A stretch of 39,025 bases of DNA from Limisphaerales bacterium (lineage in GTDB: Bacteria > Verrucomicrobiota > Verrucomicrobiia > Limisphaerales > SXTU01), in assembly GCA_009773355.1 (NCBI GenBank), contig WRPG01000048.1:1-39025 (forward strand), read 5' to 3'. Below the pieces are notes generated by a model. It did no database searches. It saw nothing but the letters and a program-made list of their open reading frames with translations, and was not told where the DNA came from. Numbering within the stretch: position 1 is the stretch's first letter; the number at the start of each line of letters is the position of its first letter. Shown here one piece after another: positions 22,845 through 29,168 of the stretch. The position numbers were made by a program, and so were the translations under genes.

Positions 22845-23144
22845 TCACTGGTTGACGAGGATGACCCCGGTCTTCTTCGCGTCCAGCATGTATTTCTTGC
22901 CGGGCGGCGCGGTGGGCAGGCGGTCAATCAAACCGGCTTTCACCAGGTCATCGAGCGTCTCCGGGAGTCTCCCCTGGGTCATGCCGTGGGCACGCGCGGC
23001 GTCAATCAGCCGGGGGAGGTCCACCTGGGGATTCGGCGGTGCGGGTGGCTGGGTGACGGCGGACGGCGCGGCGGGCTTCCGCCGGCACGCGCCTGCGGCC
23101 AGCGCCAGGCAGGCGACGAGCAGCAGTCTGAGCAGTCGGTTCAC
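22845..23144 (-). CDS. Small lipoprotein, paralogue B
   Basis: The 99 aa product parallels the one at 21675: VNRLLRLLLVACLALAAGAC as lipoprotein signal, a Pro-rich linker with PPAPPNPQVD, and the tail RLPTAPPGKKYMLDAKKTGV. The start is a GTG at 23144; it aligns exactly with the ATG of paralogue A. The gene follows prepilin-like gene B on the same strand with a 44-base gap, so they are probably transcribed together. Confidence 0.8.
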   Translation of the reverse strand: MNRLLRLLLVACLALAAGACRRKPAAPSAVTQPPAPPNPQVDLPRLIDAARAHGMTQGRLPETLDDLVKAGLIDRLPTAPPGKKYMLDAKKTGVILVNQ

Positions 23145-23188
23145 AGGAGGAGAAATGCGGGCGACTTGGCAACCATGCCTGGCTCGGC

Positions 23189-23953
23189 TCACTTGTCCCA
23201 CAGGGCGCGCCCATCGCCGCGGGGAAACTCCCAGCCGACCTTGCTGCTGCGCATGGTTTCGGCATTGCCGCCCACCATGCCCATGTTGGCGCGCTGGTTG
23301 TGCCGGTTCACCAGCCGGGGCGTGCTCGGATCCCCGGTGGCAAACGACGGCGAGGAGCGGAAGTAGAACGAGGTCTGATTGGCATTCGTCGCCATCCACA
23401 GGTCCGCGTTGGTCTCGCCGAGATTCGCCAGCTTCGCCGACTCGGCGTAGATCACCGTGGCCGTCGGCTGGGAAACTTCCGGCACCCGATGGACGCTGGA
23501 GTCCCAATCCGACGACCCCAGCTCGGGGTAGCTCATGCCCAGGCCGAAGCCGGCGGTGGTCTCGCGGAACTCATACGCCGGGCACTGATAGCTCTTCTTG
23601 GTGGCCCCGAAATAGGGCCGGAGATAGTCCATCCACCACACATCCGATCCCGCCTTGATGGGTGTTCCCGGCGGCATGGGCATATACTTGGGGTTGGTGG
23701 GGAGGGTGACGAGCTTCACGATCTTGTCGTCGCTGTCGTTCGAGTAGATGGTCGAGGCGAGGGCGACCTGCTTGAGGTTGTTGAGGCAGGCGATGCCCCG
23801 GCTCTTTTCCTTCGCCTTGGACAGCGCCGGCAACAGCATCCCGGCCAGAATCGCAATGATGGCGATGACGACGAGCAATTCGATCAGGGTGAAGGCAGTG
23901 CTTCGGAGCGGGCGAGGCACGCTCGGACCAACAGAGACGCCGGTGTGTTTCAT
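23189..23953 (-). CDS. Prepilin-like protein B (N-terminal methylation motif)
   Basis: The 254 aa product has a 19-residue positively charged leader, then [19 protein letters not shown] and [20 protein letters not shown]. It is a paralogue of protein A: both have NNLKQ or NNMKQ, a YSNDSDDKI or YSDSNDDKI motif, [10 protein letters not shown] or [10 protein letters not shown], and the GWxFPRGDxRAxW end. The lipoprotein gene B follows directly. The upstream 347 bases contain a multi-hairpin repeat and no other gene. Confidence 0.9.
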   Translation of the reverse strand: MKHTGVSVGPSVPRPLRSTAFTLIELLVVIAIIAILAGMLLPALSKAKEKSRGIACLNNLKQVALASTIYSNDSDDKIVKLVTLPTNPKYMPMPPGTPIKAGSDVWWMDYLRPYFGATKKSYQCPAYEFRETTAGFGLGMSYPELGSSDWDSSVHRVPEVSQPTATVIYAESAKLANLGETNADLWMATNANQTSFYFRSSPSFATGDPSTPRLVNRHNQRANMGMVGGNAETMRSSKVGWEFPRGDGRALWDK

Positions 23954-24300
23954 GGCGGTGTTGCTGCCGGCCTGTCAGGCCGACGGTCGGACAGTCCTCT
24001 CGCTTCATTCGCCGGTCAACGGCAATTTGCGCCCGCCAAGCCTGAACGCCGAGCTGGCCAGCACCGTAGCGCAGGGCTTGCAGCCTGCTGTTTCCGCCGA
24101 CTTGCAGTCGGCAGGTCATCCGGCTACCGCGAGGTTCAAAAACCGCGTGGCGTCAGCGGGTTGAAAACCCGCGAAACGGCAGGCTGCAAGCCTGCGCTAC
24201 CACCGACGGCGCGACGGGCACCTGCGGAGTCCGGGGTGAAACTTCCCGCTTTTTCCCCTCATGCCCCGCCGCTACACTCGCGTCTGATTCCTGAATCACG
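23954..24300. other. Divergent gap with a multi-hairpin element
   Basis: No gene was found between prepilin-like gene B (minus) and the cytochrome/DUF1549 gene (plus). The gap must hold both promoters; the middle part 24066-24200 is a chain of hairpins. I see nothing else to name in the rest. Confidence 0.65.
24066..24200. repeat. Composite GTAGCGC element with four or five hairpins
   Basis: Outer arms GTAGCGCAGG ... CAGCCTGC and GCAGGCTGCAAGCCTGC followed by GCTAC mirror each other. Between them are CCGACT-TGC-AGTCGG (24097-24111), an imperfect one near 24129-24146, and GCGGGTT-GAA-AACCCGC (24156-24172). Each inner hairpin has an unrelated stem. Confidence 0.75.
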
Positions 24301-26985
24301 ATGATCCGACTCGCCCACCTCCGCCGTAGATCATTTGCCCTCGTCGCCTTCGCGGTCGTGTCGCCCGTCTTCGCCGCGCCCACTCCCAAGTCGGCCGTGG
24401 ACTTCAACCGCGACGTGCTGCCCATCCTCTCCGAGAACTGCTTCCAGTGCCACGGCCCCGACGAGAAGGCCCGCGAGGCCAAGCTGCGCCTCGACACGAA
24501 GGACGGCCTGCTCCGCACGACCAAGCCCATCGTCGTCCCCGGCAAGGCCGCGCAGAGCGACCTCTTCAAACGCCTCGTCACCAAGCTCGCGGACGACGTG
24601 ATGCCGCCGCCGAAGTCCAAGAAGACGCTCACGCCCGCGCAGATTGAAACGGTGCGCCGGTGGATTGACGCGGGCGCTCCCTACGCGACGCACTGGGCAT
24701 TCACGCCGCCGACACGTCCGCCGGTGCCGGAGGTCAAGCGGAGCGCTGGAGTAGTGGAGCAAAGGAGTGTTGGTCCGCGCCACCCCACGACTCCACCACT
24801 CCATCACTCCGTTTTCCCAGTGGACGCCTTCATCCTCGCCCGCCTGGAGAAGGACGGCCTCCGCCCCTCGCCCGAAGCCCCGCGCGAGACGCTCATCCGC
24901 CGCGTGACGCTCGATCTCACCGGCCTGCCGCCCACGCCCGCCGAGGTGGACGCCTTCCTCGCGGACAAATCCCCCAAGGCTTACGAGGCCGTCGTGGACC
25001 GCCTGCTCGCCAGCCCGCGCTACGGCGAGCGCATGGTCTGGGAGTGGCTCGACGCGGCGCGTTACGCGGACTCCAACGGCTACCAGGGCGACCAGGAGCG
25101 CACCATGTGGCCGTGGCGCGATTGGGCCGTGCGGGCCTTCAACGAGAATCTTCCCTTCGACCAGTTCACGATCTGGCAGCTCGCCGGCGACCTGCTACCC
25201 GACGCCACGCGCGATCAGAAGCTCGCCACGGGCTTCGTCCGCAACCACATGATCAACGGCGAGGGCGGACGCATCGCGGAGGAGAACCGCATCGAGTATC
25301 TCTTCGATCAGGCCGAGACCGTCGGCACCGTCTGGCTCGCGGCGACGATGAACTGCACGCGCTGCCACGACCACAAGTTCGACCCCTACACGATGCGCGA
25401 CTACTACGGCCTCGTCGCGTTTTTCAACCAGACGCCCATCACCGGCGGCGGCGGCAGCCCGCAGACGGCCCCGGTGATGGACTTCACCACGCCGGAGCAG
25501 GTCGAGAAGCTCAAGTCGCTCGGCGAGGAAGTGAGGCGCCTCGGCGAGCAGGCGGACAAGCTGGAGCTGACCGTCTTCCCGCGCCCGGAAGGCAAGCCGT
25601 CATCCGACTCGCCCGGCGTGAAGGACTACCCCGCCGAGCCATTCGCCGCGCTGAAGCAGAAGGGCGCGTCGCGGAACCTCACGCAGCTACGCGGCCTCGC
25701 GAAGTTCCGGGCGGAAAAGGAACCACGCGAGCACGCGCAACTGCTCAACCAGCTTGTCAAAGCGATGGAGGCGCGCGACGACTTTAACAAGTCCATCCCC
25801 CGCGTGATGGTGATGGAGGACATGAAGCAGCCGCGCGAGACCTTTATGCTCGTGCGCGGGGCCTACAACAAGCCCGGCGAGAAGACGACGGCGGCGTTTC
25901 CGGCAACGCTCCGCTCCCCCGTAGGAGACGACGTGAGGAGTCTCACTTCAAACACGCAACCCGTAACACGCAACTCGAACTCAAGTCAGAGACTCCTCAC
26001 GTCGTCTTCTGCGAATCGGTTGGACCTCGCGCGCTGGCTGGTTTCTCCGCAGAACCCCCTCTCCGCCCGCGTCACGGTCAATCGCTTCTGGCAGCAGTTC
26101 TTCGGCACCGGCCTCGTGAAGACCGCCGAGGACTTCGGCGTTCAGGGCGAGAAGCCGTCGCATCCCGAGCTGCTCGACTGGCTCGCCACCGAGTTCGTCC
26201 GCACCGGCTGGGATGTGAAGCAGCTCGTCCGCACCATCGTGACCAGCGCGACTTACCGGCAGTCCTCGAAAGACGCCCCCGTAGCCGCCGAGGTCAGGAG
26301 GCGGACGGGTTCGGACACACTGTATCAACTCGACCCCGAAAACCGCCTCCTCGCGCGCGGCCCGCGTTACCGTCTCCCATCGTGGATGCTCCGCGACCAA
26401 GCGCTCGCCGCCAGTGGATTACTCGTCGAGAAACTCGGCGGCCCGCCGGTGAAGACCTATCAGCCGTCCGGCATCTGGGAGGATGCCACTTTCGGCAACA
26501 AGCGCTACGTGCAGGACAAGGGCGACGCGCTCTACCGCCGCAGCGTTTATGTCTTCTGGCGGCGCATCGTCGGCCCGACGATTTTCTTCGATGTGGCCAC
26601 CCGACAGAACTGCGCCGTGAAGACACCGCGCACGAACACCCCGCTCCACGCCCTCGCCACGCTCAACGACATCACCTATGTCGAGGCCGCCCGCGCAATG
26701 GCCGAGCGCGTGTTGCTCACCGGCAACGCGTCGGACGAAGCGAGGCTGGAACACGCCTTCCGCCTCGCCACCGCGCGCAAGCCCAGCGCGACGGAGAAGC
26801 AAGTTCTCACCGCCAGCCTCAGCCGGCTGCGCACCCAATACACAGCCGACAAGGAAGCCGCCTTGAAACTCCTCGCCGTCGGTGAATCCAAGCGCAACGA
26901 AACGCTCGACGCCACCGGACACGCCGCCTGGACCGGCCTGTGCAGCCTGCTGTTGAATCTGGACGAAGTGATCACGAAGGAGTGA
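24301..26985 (+). CDS. Exported cytochrome-c-like, DUF1549 and DUF1553 protein
   Basis: The 894 aa product has a signal peptide, then a planctomycete-type cytochrome c domain ([20 protein letters not shown]; Cys47, Cys50, His51), DUF1549 (about 175-385, including a second CxxCH, Cys352/Cys355/His356 in [12 protein letters not shown]), and DUF1553 (about 545-830, with [20 protein letters not shown] and [13 protein letters not shown]). The families are common in Planctomycetes and Verrucomicrobia; the function is unproven, probably redox-linked carbohydrate use. Three segments look like repeat DNA turned into protein: residues about 147-171 (octamer pair), 541-571 (whole GTAGGAG element), and 661-669 (possible diverged element end). 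The usual DUF1501 partner gene faces it from downstream rather than following it. Confidence 0.92.
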   Translation: MIRLAHLRRRSFALVAFAVVSPVFAAPTPKSAVDFNRDVLPILSENCFQCHGPDEKAREAKLRLDTKDGLLRTTKPIVVPGKAAQSDLFKRLVTKLADDVMPPPKSKKTLTPAQIETVRRWIDAGAPYATHWAFTPPTRPPVPEVKRSAGVVEQRSVGPRHPTTPPLHHSVFPVDAFILARLEKDGLRPSPEAPRETLIRRVTLDLTGLPPTPAEVDAFLADKSPKAYEAVVDRLLASPRYGERMVWEWLDAARYADSNGYQGDQERTMWPWRDWAVRAFNENLPFDQFTIWQLAGDLLPDATRDQKLATGFVRNHMINGEGGRIAEENRIEYLFDQAETVGTVWLAATMNCTRCHDHKFDPYTMRDYYGLVAFFNQTPITGGGGSPQTAPVMDFTTPEQVEKLKSLGEEVRRLGEQADKLELTVFPRPEGKPSSDSPGVKDYPAEPFAALKQKGASRNLTQLRGLAKFRAEKEPREHAQLLNQLVKAMEARDDFNKSIPRVMVMEDMKQPRETFMLVRGAYNKPGEKTTAAFPATLRSPVGDDVRSLTSNTQPVTRNSNSSQRLLTSSSANRLDLARWLVSPQNPLSARVTVNRFWQQFFGTGLVKTAEDFGVQGEKPSHPELLDWLATEFVRTGWDVKQLVRTIVTSATYRQSSKDAPVAAEVRRRTGSDTLYQLDPENRLLARGPRYRLPSWMLRDQALAASGLLVEKLGGPPVKTYQPSGIWEDATFGNKRYVQDKGDALYRRSVYVFWRRIVGPTIFFDVATRQNCAVKTPRTNTPLHALATLNDITYVEAARAMAERVLLTGNASDEARLEHAFRLATARKPSATEKQVLTASLSRLRTQYTADKEAALKLLAVGESKRNETLDATGHAAWTGLCSLLLNLDEVITKE
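24740..24811. repeat. In-frame inverted pair of octamer arrays
   Basis: The left arm has 8-bp units such as CTGGAGTA, GTGGAGCA and AAGGAGTG. The right arm on the other strand has TGGAGTGA, TGGAGTGG, TGGAGTCG and TGGGGTGG. The pair encodes the linker [16 protein letters not shown] and TTPPLHHS between the cytochrome and DUF1549 domains. Confidence 0.7.
25921..26012 (+). repeat. Whole GTAGGAG palindromic element, in frame
   Basis: The left end begins GTAGGAGACGACGTGAGG and continues through CTCACTTCA (25921-25950). The loop is four 7-bp units, AACACGC, AACCCGT, AACACGC and AACTCGA (25951-25978). The right end at 25988-26012 is the near-complement of the left. The first codon is GTA (Val541). 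The copy encodes about 30 residues inserted just before the conserved [14 protein letters not shown] of DUF1553. Confidence 0.85.
26281..26305 (+). repeat. Possible diverged end of the GTAGGAG element, in frame
   Basis: GTAGCCGCCGAGGTCAGGAGG follows CCCCC just as the left end does at 25921, and is in the same codon phase (Val661). No matching right end was found. It could be an older, decayed copy or a different family. Confidence 0.4.
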
Positions 26986-26987
26986 CC

Positions 26988-27085
26988 GGAGCGCGATTCG
27001 CTCAGACTTGGCCAGCGGGAGCGGAAAAGTGCGTCGGAAAGCCGGCCGCCACGCGCACGATTCTGCACCCCGAAGGCCGCGCTCC
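26988..27085. repeat. GGAGCGCG-bounded element between convergent genes
   Basis: GGAGCGCG at 26988-26995 and its complement CGCGCTCC at 27078-27085 bound 98 bases between the cytochrome/DUF1549 stop and the stop of the small membrane protein gene. The bases inside the two edges differ, as in the variable-core family. No gene lies inside. Confidence 0.55.
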
Positions 27086-27108
27086 AAAACGAACCAAGCC
27101 GACGGGCC

Positions 27109-27519
27109 TCAACTCCACAGCCACGCGAGCCACCAGAGGTGATGCGTGAAAGAGCCGAATTCGACGCGCCATTGTTCCAGCGCAAAGGCGAACCAGCCGA
27201 CTGAGTTGAGCCAAAAGGCAATCTCGAGCCACTTCGGGAAGTTGGCGCGACGTTTGGCAGCGCCCGGCGTGGCGTGATGAATCAACACGCAGGCAGCACC
27301 GAAGGGAAAGGCCAGGTTCAACCAAGCCGTCGCGAACATGGCCATCGCTCCGGAATCGCCCCGCTCGTGCAGCGCGAGGTAAAAAGCGAACGCGTTGAGC
27401 GCCGAGCCGAACAGCGCGAGCAGAACCATGAACGTGACGAAAAACCCATGCAGCCGCGTGAAGTGGGCTTGGACGTGATGCCGTAGTGGAGCTGATTCAT
27501 CCATCGTGACCCTGCTCAC
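27109..27519 (-). CDS. Small membrane protein, unrecognised, coupled to the DUF1501 gene
   Basis: The 136 aa product is not recognised. It has three hydrophobic segments: GFFVTFMVLLALFGSALNAF, MFATAWLNLAFPFGAACVLI and LEIAFWLNSVGWFAFALEQW. The GTG at 27519 overlaps the TGA of the DUF1501 gene (GTGA), which supports coupling; an ATG at 27504 is the alternative. The end is rich in Trp (HHLWWLAWLWS). Its position after the DUF1501 gene suggests it is expressed with it, but no function can be named. Confidence 0.7.
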   Translation of the reverse strand: MSRVTMDESAPLRHHVQAHFTRLHGFFVTFMVLLALFGSALNAFAFYLALHERGDSGAMAMFATAWLNLAFPFGAACVLIHHATPGAAKRRANFPKWLEIAFWLNSVGWFAFALEQWRVEFGSFTHHLWWLAWLWS

Positions 27520-28940
27520 GCCACCACCTGCCGCACCACGTTGCCATACACGTCCGTCAGGCGGAAATCGCGGCCGTTGTGGCGGAAGGTCAGCTTCTCG
27601 TGCTCGAAGCCCAGCAGGTGCAGGATGGTCGCGTGCAGGTCGTGGATGTGGACCTTGTCCTCCACCGCCGCCGCGCCGAGTTCATCGGTCTGGCCGTGCG
27701 CCACGCCGCCCTTCACACCGCCGCCCGCGAGCACGACGCTCATCGCCTTGGCGTTGTGGTTGCGGCCGGGGTTGCCCATCGCGTTGCCATCCGCCGCCGG
27801 CGTGCGGCCAAACTCGCCGCCCCAGATGACGAGGGTGTCGTTGAGCATCCCGCGCTGCGCGAGGTCGGTGAGCAGCGCGGCGAAAGGCCGGTCAATTGCA
27901 CCCGCCGTGTTGCGCATGGCGGTGACCATGTTGTTGTGATGGTCCCAGCCGCCGTGCCACGCCTGCACAAAGCGCACGCCCTTTTGCAGCAGCCGCCGCG
28001 CGATGAGCATCTGCCGGCCCTGCTGCGTGTTCGTGCCGTAGAGGTCGTGCATGGCCTGCGGCTCCTTCGTGAGATCGAAGGCATCCACCGCCTCCATCTG
28101 CATCTGGAACGCCAGTTCATACGCCTGCAAGCGCGCCTCAAGCTGGCCGTCCTTCCGCATCTTCTGCGCGTGAACTTCGTTGAGCTGATGCAAGAGGTCG
28201 AGCTGCCGGCGTTGCTCGGGTAGGGAGACGAACTTGTTGCGGATGTTCTCGATGAGTTCCTCCGGCCGGTTGCGCGTGGAGTTGACCGCCGTGCCTTGAA
28301 ACGCGCCGGGCAGAAACGCCGAGCGGAGGTTCTGCGCGTCCACGTTGCCGGGCGAGAGGGCGACGAAGCCGGGCAAGCTCTGGTTCTCGCTGCCGAGTCC
28401 GTAGAGCGTCCACGCGCCGACGCTCGGCCGCGAGAAGCGCAGCGAGCCGGTGTTCATGAAGATCGTCGCCTGATCGTGCGCCGGGATGTCCGTGTAGGTC
28501 GAGCGGATGACCGCGAGCTTGTCCGCGTGCTGGCTCAACGCCGGCCAGACCTCGCTGATCTCCAGACCGGACTTGCCTTGCTTCGGAAACTGGAAAGGCG
28601 AGCCGAACCCCGTCCCGCCGTTGGGCAGAGACTTGCCATCGAACTTCGCCAGCTCCGGCTTCGGATCCCAAGTGTCAATGTGCGACGGCGCGCCCTGCGC
28701 GAAGATGTGCAGCACGCGCTTCGCCTTGGCCGGGAAGTGCGGCTTCTTCGGCGCAAGCGGCGAGGTGGAGTTGACCTCGGCGGCCTGTCCCGGCAGCGCG
28801 GGCATGAGGCCGAGGCCCGTGAGCGCAGCGAGGCTCACCGCACCGAAGCCCAGCCCCGACTGGGCGAGGAACTCGCGGCGGGTGCGGAACAGGTCGGCGG
28901 GCGAAGGCGGCGTGCAGAGGCCAGTCGGGAAGGTTTTCAT
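27516..28940 (-). CDS. DUF1501 protein with Tat signal
   Basis: The 474 aa product starts with a twin-arginine signal (FRTRREFLAQSGLGFGAVSL; Arg21-Arg22), so it is exported folded. The body is the DUF1501 (sulfatase/alkaline-phosphatase-like) family: HIFAQGAPSHIDTWDPKP near the start, FVQAWHGGWDHHNN in the middle and WGGEFGRTP near 385-395, residues that in related folds bind metal. DUF1501 proteins usually sit in one operon with DUF1549/DUF1553 proteins; here the two genes converge with the small membrane protein gene between them. The ATG at 28940 is chosen because it precedes the Tat motif at the usual distance. The substrate is unknown. Confidence 0.92.
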   Translation of the reverse strand: MKTFPTGLCTPPSPADLFRTRREFLAQSGLGFGAVSLAALTGLGLMPALPGQAAEVNSTSPLAPKKPHFPAKAKRVLHIFAQGAPSHIDTWDPKPELAKFDGKSLPNGGTGFGSPFQFPKQGKSGLEISEVWPALSQHADKLAVIRSTYTDIPAHDQATIFMNTGSLRFSRPSVGAWTLYGLGSENQSLPGFVALSPGNVDAQNLRSAFLPGAFQGTAVNSTRNRPEELIENIRNKFVSLPEQRRQLDLLHQLNEVHAQKMRKDGQLEARLQAYELAFQMQMEAVDAFDLTKEPQAMHDLYGTNTQQGRQMLIARRLLQKGVRFVQAWHGGWDHHNNMVTAMRNTAGAIDRPFAALLTDLAQRGMLNDTLVIWGGEFGRTPAADGNAMGNPGRNHNAKAMSVVLAGGGVKGGVAHGQTDELGAAAVEDKVHIHDLHATILHLLGFEHEKLTFRHNGRDFRLTDVYGNVVRQVVA

Positions 28941-29023
28941 GGCGCGGCGAAATGGGTTTGCTGCCGGGAATGTGCCACAACCCGCGCCGCTGACAAATCC
29001 GCATTTGACCGGAGGAAGCGCTG

Positions 29024-29106
29024 GAACCACTGACCTGCACTAACCCGCACTAATGGGAGCGGATTCTCAATTCAGATTAGTGCCGGTCAGTGCCGGTCAG
29101 TGGTTC
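29024..29106. repeat. Inverted pair of 10-bp period arrays
   Basis: Two 31-base arms, 29024-29054 and 29076-29106, are reverse complements with three mismatches. Each is built of a 10-bp unit, GGTCAGTGCC on the plus strand of the right arm, and both have GAACCAC/GTGGTTC at the outer edge. They lie in the 228-base divergent gap between the DUF1501 and amidohydrolase genes, so they may affect promoters there. Confidence 0.8.
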
Positions 29107-29168
29107 AGTCCGCACGCTCGTGGTTTCGGATTGAAGAAGCCTTCGCCGCCAGCCATAACCCCGCCTCA

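Noticed and set aside
23145-23507. Upstream extension of small lipoprotein B
   Set aside because: It overlaps prepilin-like gene B in another frame; the paralogue starts at the residue matching the GTG at 23144.
24066-24200. Possible CRISPR array
   Set aside because: The hairpins have different stems and irregular spacing; there is no constant repeat with unique spacers, and no cas gene is near.
29100-29168. Start of the double amidohydrolase at 29100
   Set aside because: The first bases belong to the 10-bp period repeat and the added residues would spoil the signal peptide that begins at 29169.
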